Source: Betaproteobacteria bacterium
GTDB taxonomy: Bacteria > Pseudomonadota > Gammaproteobacteria > Burkholderiales > SG8-39
Assembly: GCA_004297625.1 (NCBI GenBank)
Contig: SCTY01000058.1
Span: forward strand, 91,110 to 155,109
DNA: 64,000 nucleotides
Reading direction: 5' to 3'
Shown here: piece by piece, positions 16,079-24,438 of the stretch
Layout of the letters: each line of letters starts with the position of its first letter
Position numbering within the stretch: the first letter of the stretch is position 1
Notes under the pieces: generated by a model
Databases searched by the model: none
Told to the model about the DNA's origin: nothing
The model's input: only the letters and a program-made list of their open reading frames with translations
Made by a program: the position numbers and the translations under genes

Positions 16079-18750
16079 CCATCGACGCGCGCGCGACGCG
16101 CCGCGAGCTGCGCGTCGCCGGCAAAGCGTTCGACTACTACAGTCTCGCCGCGGCCGAGGCGCTCGGCCTCGCCGGCGTGTCGCGCCTGCCGTGCTCGCTC
16201 AAGGTGGTGCTGGAAAACGTGCTGCGCCAGCACGCCGAAGGCCGCAGCGACGGCGCCGACATTGCCGCGGTGGCGGGCTGGCTCGAGAGGCGGCGCGCCG
16301 AGCGCGAGATCGCCTTTCGCTTCACGCGGGTGCTGATGCCGGACTCCTCCGGCGTGCCGCTGCTCGGCGACTTCGCCGCCATGCGCGACGCGATGATCCG
16401 GCTCGGCGGCGATCCCGGGCGGCTCAATCCCTCGGTGCCGATCGACCTGATCGTGGATCACTCGGTGATGGTCGACGCCTACGGGGCCCCGGACGCCGCG
16501 GCGCGCAACCAGGCGCTCGAGCTGAAGCGCAACGCCGAGCGCTATGCCTTCCTGCGTTGGGGCGCGCGCGCGTTCGACAACCTGCGCATCGTGCCGCCGG
16601 GCAACGGCATCTGCCACCAGATCAACCTCGAGTACCTCGCGCGATTGGTGTGGACGAGCGGGGGAGAAAAGGGCGCCGCTGCTGCGCGGCCGACCGCCTA
16701 CCCCGATTCGGTGCTCGGCATGGACAGCCACACGGCGATGATCAACAGCCTCGGCATCCTGGGCTGGGGCGTCGGCGGCCTCGAAGGCGGCGCAGGCGCA
16801 TTGGGCGAGTCGGTCGCAATGCTGGTCCCGGAAGTGATCGGCTGCCGGCTCACCGGGAAGCTTCGCCCCGGCGTCACTTCGACCGACCTGGTTCTGCACG
16901 TGACGCAGGCGCTGCGGCGCCACAAGGTCGTGGACAAGTTCATCGAGTATTTCGGTCCGGGCGTGGCCGAGCTCGCGTTGCCCGACCGCGCCACGATCGC
17001 CAACATGAGTCCCGAGAACGGCGCCACCATGGGATTCTTCCCGGTGGACGCGGAAACGCTGCGCTACCTCAGGCTGACCGGCCGCGACGCTGCGCAGATC
17101 GCGCTGGTGGAGGCCTATTGCAAGGCGCAGGGCCTGTGGCGCGACGCGGACACGCCGCCGGCGGAGTTCACCGCGGTCGTCGAGATCGACCTCGCGTCGG
17201 TCGAGCCGAGCATGGCCGGCCCGAGCCGGCCGCAGGACCGCGTGCCCCTGGGCGAGGCGCCCGCGGTGTTCCGCAACTTCCTCGGAAAAGGCGAGGACCG
17301 GCCCGCAGGGAAGTCGCTGAAGGACGGCGACGTCGTGATCGCCGCCATCACGAGCTGCACTAATACGTCGAACCCTTCCGTCATGATCGGCGCGGGCCTG
17401 CTGGCGCGCAATGCCGCGGCGCGCGGGATGAAGGTGCGGCCGTGGGTCAAGACCTCGCTCTCGCCCGGATCGCGCGTCGTTGCCGACTACCTCGCGAAAA
17501 GCGGTTTGCAGGACTCGCTCGACGCGCTCGGCTTCCAGCCGGTGGGCTTCGGCTGCATGACCTGCATGGGGAACTCCGGCCCCTTGCCCGAGCCTGTGGC
17601 CAAGGCGATCGACGCCGGCGGCATTGCCGCCGTCGCCGTGCTCTCCGGGAACCGCAATTTCGAAGGCCGCATCCACCCCGCGGTGCGCGCGAACTTCCTC
17701 GCCTCGCCGCCGCTCGTCGTGGCCTACGCGCTCGCCGGCAGTGTGCTCGTCGATCTCGCGGCCGAGCCGCTCGGCGAGGACCGCGACGGCAGGCCGGTGT
17801 ACCTGCGCGAGCTCTGGCCCGAGGGCGGCGAAATCCGCAGGATCACCGACGAAGTGGTGACGCCGGCGCTCTACACGCAGCGCTACGCTAGCCTCGCGCA
17901 GGATGCGCCGCAGTGGAGCGCGCTCTCCGGCGGCATCAGCACCACGTTCGCGTGGAATGCGGCGAGCACGTTCATACGGCGGCCGCCGTTTTTTGAGGAC
18001 ATGAAGGCTGAGCCGGAGGAACCGACCGATGTTCGCGGCGCCCGCGTGCTGGCGATGTTCGGCGACATGTTCACCACCGACCACATTTCGCCGATCGGCG
18101 CCATCTCCGCGGGCACGCCGGCCGCCGAATACCTGGCGTCGCTCGGCATCGCGCCGCGCGATTTCATCAACTACGCGGCGCGGCGCCTGAACCACGACGT
18201 GATGATCCGCGGCACCTTCGCGAGCACCCGGGCGCGCAACGAGATGACTCCGGATGTCGAGGGCAGCTGCACCGTGCACCATCCGGACGGCAGCCGCATG
18301 CCGATCCATGCCGCGGCGGCGCGCTACCGCGAGGAAGGGGTCCCGCTCGTGGTGATCGCGGGCGCCGAGTACGGCGCCGGGTCCTCGCGCGACTGGGCGG
18401 CGAAGGGAACGCGCCTCCTCGGCGTGCGCGCGGTGATCGCCGAGAGCTTCGAGCGCATCCACCGCGCCAACCTGATCGGCATGGGCGTGCTGCCGTTGCA
18501 GTTGCCGCGCGGCGTGACGCGCAAGACGCTCGCCCTGACCGGCGCGGAGCTCATCGACATCGCCGGCATCAGCGGCCACGCCGCGCCGCGCAGCGAGCTG
18601 GAGTGCACCCTCACCCGCGCTGACGGAAGGCGCGAGCAGCTGCGGTTGCTGTCGCGCCTGGACACCCGGCGCGAGGTCGAGTATTTCCGCCACGGTGGAT
18701 CGCTGCACTACGTATTGCGGCGCCGCCTAACCCCTGAGGTCCCTGCATGA
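16075..18750 (+). CDS. Aconitase-family hydratase (AcnA type)
   Basis: An 891-residue [4Fe-4S] hydro-lyase of the AcnA/IRP type. The three cluster cysteines are C428 (ITSCTNTSNP), C494 and C497 (FGCMTCMGNSGP). Substrate-site landmarks include LPCSLKVVLENVLR near residue 40, VDHSVMVD, DSHTAMIN, and the swivelling domain motif YGAGSSRDWAAKGT near 770. The usual GCTTCIGN reads GCMTCMGN, a small deviation. It is coupled by ATGA to the lyase downstream. In this setting it probably isomerises or hydrates a citrate-like acid for cleavage by the PEP-mutase-type lyase rather than serving the TCA cycle (inference). Confidence 0.93.
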   Translation: MTIDARATRRELRVAGKAFDYYSLAAAEALGLAGVSRLPCSLKVVLENVLRQHAEGRSDGADIAAVAGWLERRRAEREIAFRFTRVLMPDSSGVPLLGDFAAMRDAMIRLGGDPGRLNPSVPIDLIVDHSVMVDAYGAPDAAARNQALELKRNAERYAFLRWGARAFDNLRIVPPGNGICHQINLEYLARLVWTSGGEKGAAAARPTAYPDSVLGMDSHTAMINSLGILGWGVGGLEGGAGALGESVAMLVPEVIGCRLTGKLRPGVTSTDLVLHVTQALRRHKVVDKFIEYFGPGVAELALPDRATIANMSPENGATMGFFPVDAETLRYLRLTGRDAAQIALVEAYCKAQGLWRDADTPPAEFTAVVEIDLASVEPSMAGPSRPQDRVPLGEAPAVFRNFLGKGEDRPAGKSLKDGDVVIAAITSCTNTSNPSVMIGAGLLARNAAARGMKVRPWVKTSLSPGSRVVADYLAKSGLQDSLDALGFQPVGFGCMTCMGNSGPLPEPVAKAIDAGGIAAVAVLSGNRNFEGRIHPAVRANFLASPPLVVAYALAGSVLVDLAAEPLGEDRDGRPVYLRELWPEGGEIRRITDEVVTPALYTQRYASLAQDAPQWSALSGGISTTFAWNAASTFIRRPPFFEDMKAEPEEPTDVRGARVLAMFGDMFTTDHISPIGAISAGTPAAEYLASLGIAPRDFINYAARRLNHDVMIRGTFASTRARNEMTPDVEGSCTVHHPDGSRMPIHAAAARYREEGVPLVVIAGAEYGAGSSRDWAAKGTRLLGVRAVIAESFERIHRANLIGMGVLPLQLPRGVTRKTLALTGAELIDIAGISGHAAPRSELECTLTRADGRREQLRLLSRLDTRREVEYFRHGGSLHYVLRRRLTPEVPA

Positions 18751-19613
18751 GCCCAAGGAAAAAGCTGCGCGCGCTGCTCGCGAAACCCGCCTACGCCATC
18801 GTGCCCGGCGCCTACGATACGCTGACCGCGCGGCTGGTGCAGGTAGCGGGCTTCGACGCGGTGTATCTCACCGGCGGAGGCTACTCGCGCGCGAACGGCT
18901 ACCCCGACGTAGGCCTCCTCACCATGACGGAGGTCACGCAATGGATTTCGCGCACCGTGGAAGCCGTGGATGTTCCGGTGATCGCCGACATGGACGCCGG
19001 CTATGGCAACGCGCTCAACGTGATTCGCAGCGTGCGTGAATACGAGAAGACCGGCGTCTCGGCGTTCCACCTGGAGGACCAGGTCTCGCCCAAGAAATGC
19101 GGGCACTACGAGGGCAAGCAGGTGGTGAGCAAGGCCGAGATGATCGGCAAGATCAAGGCGGCGGTCGACACGCGGCGCGATGCCGACATGGTCATCATCG
19201 CTCGCTCGGACGCGCGCGCCATCGAGGGATTGCAGGCGGCGATCGACCGGGTCAATGCGTACCTGGAGGCGGGAGCCGACGTGGGCTTCGTCGAGGCGCC
19301 GCAGTCCGCCGGGGAGCTCGCTGCCGCGGCGCGGCAGCTCGCCAAGCCCGCGCTCGTCAATATCTTCGAGGGCGGCAAGACTCCGGTGCTGCCGGCGCGC
19401 GAGCTCGAGGCGATGGGCTACCGCATCGGCATCTATCCTTCGCAGACCCATCGTGCCGCGATCGCCGCGGCGAAAAAGGTCCTCGCGGTGCTCAAGCGCG
19501 ACGGCGACACGGCTGCGATCGAAGGCGAGCTCGCCACCTTCAACGACCGGGAGGAGGCGGTGAACGCCAGGCACTGGCGAGAGCTCGAGACCCAATACCT
19601 GAAGGACGTCTGA
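18747..19613 (+). CDS. Isocitrate lyase/PEP mutase superfamily lyase, copy 1
   Basis: A 288-residue TIM-barrel lyase of the PrpB/oxaloacetate-decarboxylase group. The flexible catalytic loop has KKCGH with Cys118, the signature of C-C lyases in this superfamily. Mg ligands fit ADMDAGYGN (80-88) and LEDQ (109-112). Such enzymes split 2-methylisocitrate, 2,3-dimethylmalate or similar into pyruvate plus another acid. The ATG overlaps the aconitase stop (ATGA), so the pair may act as consecutive hydratase and lyase steps. Confidence 0.92.
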   Translation: MSPRKKLRALLAKPAYAIVPGAYDTLTARLVQVAGFDAVYLTGGGYSRANGYPDVGLLTMTEVTQWISRTVEAVDVPVIADMDAGYGNALNVIRSVREYEKTGVSAFHLEDQVSPKKCGHYEGKQVVSKAEMIGKIKAAVDTRRDADMVIIARSDARAIEGLQAAIDRVNAYLEAGADVGFVEAPQSAGELAAAARQLAKPALVNIFEGGKTPVLPARELEAMGYRIGIYPSQTHRAAIAAAKKVLAVLKRDGDTAAIEGELATFNDREEAVNARHWRELETQYLKDV

Positions 19614-19624
19614 GCGATCGCCCG

Positions 19625-20521
19625 ATGCGCCTCACGCTCTGCGAGAACATGCGCGCGGTTCCCTACGTTCCCTTCTATCTCGCGCTGGCGGGGGACTTCT
19701 GGCGCAGCGAAGGGCTCGACATCCGCCATGTCGTTTCGCCGAGCACCGCGCGCACGGCGACGGCGCTGCTCGACGGCAGCGTGGAGGTCTCGTGGGGCGG
19801 CCCGATGCGCGTCATGATGCACCACGACGCGGATCCGCGCTGCCCGCTGGTGTGCTTCGGGCAAGTGGTCGCGCGCGATCCTTTTCTGCTCGTCGGCCGC
19901 GCCCGCAAGCCGGCTTTCCGCTGGCGCGACCTCGCCGGGCTGCGCGTCGCCCCGGCGGGCGACGTGCCGACGCCGTGGATGACATTCCAGGACGATCTCC
20001 AGCGGGCCGGGCTCGACCCGGCGGCGATCGCCGCTCGGCGTGTTCGCCCGATGGCGCGCAACCTCCAGGCCTACCTGCGCGGCGCGGTGGACGTGATCCA
20101 GGTCTTTGAGCCGCATGCCGACCGCCTGGTGAGCGAAGGCCGCGGCCACGTGTGGCACCGCTTCAGCGAGCGCGGCGACTGCGCGTACACGACGTTCTAT
20201 GCGACGCGGCGCTTTACCCGTGCGCGGCGCGAAGCATGCCGGCGGCTCGTGCGCGGCATGGCGCGCGCACAGGCTGCGCTCTTCGCCGCGACGCCGGGCG
20301 CCATCGCCGATGCGGTGGCCGCCTTCCTGCCGAAGCTTTCCCGCGCGGCCTTGACGCGCATCATCGGCGCGTACCGCGCGAGCGGCTTGTGGGCACGGCA
20401 GCCGGAGCTGCCCCCGGCGCCGTACCTGCGCCTCAAGGCAGCGCTGGTTTCCGGCGGCCTCATCCGCAGCGATCCGCCGTACGAGAACGTCGTCGACGCG
20501 GATCTTTCAAGAGCGGATTAG
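19625..20521 (+). CDS. NMT1/THI5-like (SsuA-fold) protein without signal peptide
   Basis: A 298-residue protein with the fold of ABC-type binding proteins. The N-terminus (MRLTLCENMRAVPYVPFYLALAGDF) goes straight into the first strand of the mature domain, so there is no secretion signal. LLDGSVEVSWGGPMRVM and the YLRGAVDVIQVFEPHAD segment match NMT1-like receptors. No ABC ATPase or permease is nearby. It may be a cytosolic enzyme or ligand sensor, as THI5 proteins are cytosolic enzymes, or have lost its signal. The ATG at 19625 is preferred because the longer frame upstream shadows the lyase gene. Confidence 0.8.
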   Translation: MRLTLCENMRAVPYVPFYLALAGDFWRSEGLDIRHVVSPSTARTATALLDGSVEVSWGGPMRVMMHHDADPRCPLVCFGQVVARDPFLLVGRARKPAFRWRDLAGLRVAPAGDVPTPWMTFQDDLQRAGLDPAAIAARRVRPMARNLQAYLRGAVDVIQVFEPHADRLVSEGRGHVWHRFSERGDCAYTTFYATRRFTRARREACRRLVRGMARAQAALFAATPGAIADAVAAFLPKLSRAALTRIIGAYRASGLWARQPELPPAPYLRLKAALVSGGLIRSDPPYENVVDADLSRAD

Positions 20522-20527
20522 ATAAAC

Positions 20528-21496
20528 GTGACCAGTCCGAGCGCCGTCCCGACGATCGACATCAGCGCGGGCCGCGCCACCGCCGAGCAGGTGGCGAGAA
20601 CCTGCGAGCAAACGGGTTTCCTTATCATCGCCGGCCACCGGTTTCCGGCCGAGCTGCTCGCACGCGCGCAGCGCGCGCTCTTCGCCTTCTTCGACCTGCC
20701 GACGCAAGCCAAGAACCACTGGCATCCGAGCGGCCCGTCGCGGCAGCGCGGTTACCACGGATTTGCGACGCGCGGGCTCGCGTACACGCTGGGCGAGCAG
20801 ACGCCGCCCGACTTGCGCGAAAGCGTATTTCTCGGCCCCGTCGACGATCACCGCGCCTATTACGCAGGGATACCGGAGGCGGCGACCAGCTATGCGCCGA
20901 ACCTGATCCCGGGCGAGCCCCCCGGGCTCGAGGCCACGCTGGTCATGCTCTACCGGGAGTACGAGCGCCTGGCGCGCGACATGATGCGCGTCTTCGCGGC
21001 CGCGTTGCGCCTGCCGGAGAAATTCTTCGACGGCACGCTCGAGCGCCACTTCAGCATCATGTCCTGCCACCACTATCCGGTGCTCGAGAAGCCGCCGCTC
21101 CCCGGCCAGCTTCGCACCGGCGCCCACACCGACTACGGCGCGATGACGATCCTCGCGGCGACCGACGCCGAAGGCGGGCTGGAAGTGCGCCTGCCCGACG
21201 GCAGCTGGGCGGGCGTGCGGCCCAGGCCGGGAGAATTCGTCGTCAACCTCGGCGACATGATGGCGCGCTGGACCAACGAGCGCTGGGCCTCGACGCTGCA
21301 TCGCGTGGTCAATCCGCCCCTCGGCATGGCGCAGAGCCGGCGGCTATCGATCGGCATGTTCGTGCACCCGAATTACGACCAGCGCATCGAATGCGTGCCG
21401 ACGTGCCTTGCGCCGGGCGAGAAGCCGCGCTATCCGGTGATCACCGCAGGCGAGCACATCAAGCGCAAGATCGAGCGCAGCCACGAAACCGCTTAG
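20528..21496 (+). CDS. 2-oxoglutarate/Fe(II) oxygenase, isopenicillin-N-synthase type
   Basis: A 322-residue non-haem iron dioxygenase. The iron ligands His200, Asp202 (GAHTDYG) and His258 (STLHRV) and the 2-oxoglutarate-binding Arg/Ser (RRLSIG, about 271-275) are all present. The DIOX_N region starts with TIDISAG and AGHRFP. The start is GTG, 6 bp after the NMT1-like stop. It probably hydroxylates or ring-opens a pathway intermediate; the ethylene-forming and hydroxylase groups share this frame, so the substrate cannot be deduced. Its last 4 bp overlap a convergent RidA gene. Confidence 0.92.
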   Translation: MTSPSAVPTIDISAGRATAEQVARTCEQTGFLIIAGHRFPAELLARAQRALFAFFDLPTQAKNHWHPSGPSRQRGYHGFATRGLAYTLGEQTPPDLRESVFLGPVDDHRAYYAGIPEAATSYAPNLIPGEPPGLEATLVMLYREYERLARDMMRVFAAALRLPEKFFDGTLERHFSIMSCHHYPVLEKPPLPGQLRTGAHTDYGAMTILAATDAEGGLEVRLPDGSWAGVRPRPGEFVVNLGDMMARWTNERWASTLHRVVNPPLGMAQSRRLSIGMFVHPNYDQRIECVPTCLAPGEKPRYPVITAGEHIKRKIERSHETA

Positions 21497-21894
21497 CCGG
21501 CGAGGGCAATGCACTCGATCTCGATCTTCATTCCCGCCGAGAGTTGCACGCCGCAGGTGGTGCGGGCCGGCGGATCTTTGGGAAAGAACTGTTGGTAGAC
21601 CGCGTTCATGTTGTCGAATTCGAGCATGTCGTAGAGGAGGACGTTCACCTTGACGACGCGCTCGAGGGAGGAGCCGGCCGACTCCAGCAGGTGGCGCATG
21701 TTGGTGAGCGTCTGGCGGGTTTCGTGCGCCATCGTGCCGGGGCTGCGCTCGCCGGTTTCGGGATCGGTCGACAGCATCCCCGAAAGGAAGATGAAGTCGC
21801 CGGCCCGGATTCCGGGGCTGTGCGGAAGGTTGAAATTGCGCGAGACGTTGAGCCGGTCGTTTCGCGGGACGACGATTTCTCGGGAGACGGGCAC
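21493..21894 (-). CDS. RidA/YjgF-family enamine/imine deaminase, copy 1
   Basis: A 133-residue RidA-fold protein. The conserved Arg that binds the substrate carboxylate is in PPARTTCGVQL near residue 110, followed by IEIECIAL. RidA proteins hydrolyse reactive enamines/imines to ketones; diverged members act on specific catabolic intermediates. It ends against the oxygenase and follows another RidA gene by 15 bp. Two diverged copies in tandem suggest a nitrogen-containing intermediate in the pathway. Confidence 0.92.
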   Translation of the reverse strand: MPVSREIVVPRNDRLNVSRNFNLPHSPGIRAGDFIFLSGMLSTDPETGERSPGTMAHETRQTLTNMRHLLESAGSSLERVVKVNVLLYDMLEFDNMNAVYQQFFPKDPPARTTCGVQLSAGMKIEIECIALAG

Positions 21895-21909
21895 GGCGGT
21901 CCTCCTGAA

Positions 21910-22317
21910 TCAGACGACGGCGACGGCGTCGAGCTGCACCTTGAAGGCGTCGATGATGCGCACGCTCCACACGGTGCGGGCGGGCGGCCCGTCGGGAACG
22001 TATTGGCGGTACACGCGGTTGAGCGCGTCGTACTCGATGCGGTCGTAGATCATGGCGCGCACCTGCACCAGGCGCTCGAGCGAAGAGCCGGCGCTCTCGA
22101 GCACGAGCCTCAGGTTCTGGAATGCGCGATGCGCCTCGCTGGTCAGCGTGCCGTTCAGCCGCTCGCCGTTCGCGGGGTCGATCGCGACCACGCCCGACAC
22201 GAAAAGGTAGCCGCCCGCGCCGATCGCCGTGCTTTGCGCCCAGCCATAGCCTGCGGACATGTCGAGCCCGCGGCACGGCGGCGGCAGGACCATGCGGGTG
22301 AGAGGAGGAGCGTTCAT
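21910..22317 (-). CDS. RidA/YjgF-family protein, copy 2
   Basis: A 135-residue RidA-fold protein that is only partly similar to its neighbour. The Arg-bearing segment reads PPARTVWSVRII, and the end is VQLDAVAVV. LESAGSSLERLVQV is shared with copy 1 (LESAGSSLERVVKV), indicating local duplication. Its ATG is 16 bp from the divergent GTG of the flavoprotein, so both promoters must overlap or lie inside genes. Confidence 0.92.
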   Translation of the reverse strand: MNAPPLTRMVLPPPCRGLDMSAGYGWAQSTAIGAGGYLFVSGVVAIDPANGERLNGTLTSEAHRAFQNLRLVLESAGSSLERLVQVRAMIYDRIEYDALNRVYRQYVPDGPPARTVWSVRIIDAFKVQLDAVAVV

Positions 22318-22333
22318 GATAGGGTGAATTCTA

Positions 22334-23812
22334 GTGGCCTATGACGTCATCGTAGTGGGCGGCGGCAATGCGGCTTTCGCCGCCGCCGCATCGGCGCGGG
22401 ACCATGGCGCGAAGCGGGTGCTGCTGCTCGAGAAGGCGCCCAGGGAAAAGCGCGGCGGCAATACGCACTTCTCCGGCGCGATCTTCCGCTTCAGGTACGA
22501 CGACGTTTCCGAGCTCGACCGCTTCGTTCCCGACGCCGAGCGCGACTATCCGGGATTCCACAAGGGCGTGCAGCCCTATCCGCTGGAAGCGTATCGCGAC
22601 GATCTCATGCGCGTGACGCAGGGCCGCAGCGACCCGGAGCTTTCGACGCTGCTGATCGAGAGCTCGTACGACACCATGTGCTGGATGCAGGAGGTCGGCC
22701 GGCACAAGTTCGAGCTCGCGCTGTCGGTGATGGGCGTGCGCGTAGGCAACGAGGTGAAATGGCCGCGCGGCGCGATGATCCGCGCCGTGCACGAGGGCGT
22801 CGGGCTCTCGAAAACGTGGTTCGAGACCGGCGAGAAGCTGCGCATCGAGATCCGCTATGACACCGGCGCGCAGCGGCTGACGCAGGACGGCAGCGGACGG
22901 GTGACCGGCGTGCTCGCGCGCGGCCCGGAGGGCTTCGCCACCTTCGATGCGAAAGCGGTGGTGCTCGGCTGCGGCGGCTTCGAGACCAACCCGGAATGGC
23001 GCCTGCGCTACCTCGGCGCGCCCTGGGACCACGCGAAGGTGCGTGGCTCGAATTTCAATTACGGCGACGGGCTGAAGATGGCGCTCGACATCGGCGCGAT
23101 GCCCTGGGGGCACTGGAGCGGCTGCCATGCCACGCCCATCAACGCCGAGGCGGCCGACTACGGCGTGCAGAACCTTACCGACAAGACCAACCGCCTGTCT
23201 TACATCTTCGGCATCATGCTCAACGTCGAAGGCCGGCGCTGGGTGGACGAGGGCGCCGATATGAATTCCTTCACCTACGCCAAGTACGGCGGGATGATCC
23301 TCAAGCAGCCGCGCAGCCTGGTCTACCAGATCTTCGACAGCAAGGTGCTCGAGCTTCTCGAGCCGCGCTACGCGACGAGCGAGCCTTTTCGCGCGGACAC
23401 GCTCGAAGGGCTGGTGAAGCAGCTGAAGGTCGATCACATCCAGGCGCTGAGGACGCTGCAGGAATACAACCGCGGCGCAGGGCACGGCGGCCCGTTCAAT
23501 CCCGCGCAGCTCGATGGGCTGCACACCGAGGGCGTCGATCCACCCAAGACCAACTGGGCGCTGAAGCTCGACACGCCGCCTTATGTCGCCTGGCCCGTCA
23601 CCGGGGGCATCACCTTCACGTTCGGCGGGCTCAGGATCAACCGGGATGCGCAGGTGATCGCCACCGACTGGAAGCCGATATCTGGACTGTTCACTTGCGG
23701 CGAGATGGTCGGGGGCCTGTTCCACTACAACTATCCCCTCGGCACCGGCCTCATGTCGGGCGCGGTCTTCGGCCGCATCGCCGGGCGCGCCGCCGCGCTG
23801 AGCAACGCGTGA
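22334..23812 (+). CDS. FAD-dependent tricarballylate-dehydrogenase-like protein
   Basis: A 492-residue flavoprotein. The dinucleotide fold is VIVVGGGNAAFAAAASA (residues 4-20). RGGNTHFSGAIFRF, GCGGFETN and GLMSGAVFGRIAG resemble TcuA, which oxidises tricarballylate to cis-aconitate, but fumarate-reductase-type relatives share much of this. No TcuB partner is adjacent. It starts with GTG and has little ribosome site. The product of such a reaction, an aconitate-like acid, would suit the aconitase and PrpD enzymes around it. Confidence 0.87.
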   Translation: MAYDVIVVGGGNAAFAAAASARDHGAKRVLLLEKAPREKRGGNTHFSGAIFRFRYDDVSELDRFVPDAERDYPGFHKGVQPYPLEAYRDDLMRVTQGRSDPELSTLLIESSYDTMCWMQEVGRHKFELALSVMGVRVGNEVKWPRGAMIRAVHEGVGLSKTWFETGEKLRIEIRYDTGAQRLTQDGSGRVTGVLARGPEGFATFDAKAVVLGCGGFETNPEWRLRYLGAPWDHAKVRGSNFNYGDGLKMALDIGAMPWGHWSGCHATPINAEAADYGVQNLTDKTNRLSYIFGIMLNVEGRRWVDEGADMNSFTYAKYGGMILKQPRSLVYQIFDSKVLELLEPRYATSEPFRADTLEGLVKQLKVDHIQALRTLQEYNRGAGHGGPFNPAQLDGLHTEGVDPPKTNWALKLDTPPYVAWPVTGGITFTFGGLRINRDAQVIATDWKPISGLFTCGEMVGGLFHYNYPLGTGLMSGAVFGRIAGRAAALSNA

Positions 23813-24438
23813 GACAGTTGAAGATACCGGCGGTTTTCATGCGCGGCGGCACCAGCAACGCCGTCGTGTTCAACGCAAAGGACCTGCCGCGCAACCGCGC
23901 CGAGTGGGACGAGATCTTCCTCGCCGCGATCGGCAGCCCGGATCCCTACGGGCGGCAGCTCGACGGCATGGGCGGGGGCATCTCCTCGCTCTCCAAGGTG
24001 TGCGTCGTCGGTCCTTCGTCTCGCGAGGACGCCGATATCGACTACACCTTCGCCCAGGTGCAGGTGAAGGAGGCGAAGGTCGACTACAGCGGAAATTGCG
24101 GCAACATGTCGAGCGCCGTCGGCCCGTTCGCGGTGGACGAGGGATTGGTCAAGGCGCCGGGCTCCGAGGCGCTGGTGCGCATCCACAACACCAACACGAA
24201 GAGCGGTGGACCTCACCGGCCGCATGATTTCCAACGGGCAACCGCACCGCGCGCTGCCGGCAATGCCGAGTCCGAGATCCGCATCGCCATGCCCTCCGGC
24301 GTGCTGACGGTCGGCGCGAAGGTCGGGAAACGAGAAGGCGGGTGGTACGCCGAGCAGGGTGCCTTCTTCCGCACTCAGCGCCGCATGTTTGAAGGCCATG
24401 TGCTGGTGCGCGCCTCGTGCGTGCCGCGCATGGCATGA
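23809..24438 (+). pseudogene. prpF: prpF remnant with internal deletions
   Basis: PrpF proteins are about 390 residues; only 209 codons remain here. The first 140 or so match the family N-terminus (VFMRGGTSNAVVF, DGMGGGISSLSKV, the catalytic-type SGNCGNMSSAVGPFA). The frame then jumps: the family segment LTGRMISNGQPHRALP is still present at about 24210-24262 but in the +1 frame. The C-terminal piece (IRIAMPSGVLTVGAKV to EGHVLVRAS) is back in the original frame. This needs at least two deletions. The GTGA overlap with the flavoprotein and the ATGA overlap with the MFS gene are intact, so it may survive only to pass ribosomes. Confidence 0.8.

Noticed and set aside
16021..18708. An 895-codon minus-strand frame under the aconitase
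   Set aside because: Shadow frame with biased composition; aconitase is unmistakable on the other strand.
22318..22333. Dedicated promoters between RidA copy 2 and the flavoprotein
   Set aside because: Only 16 bp separate the starts and I could not see hexamers in the flanking coding DNA.
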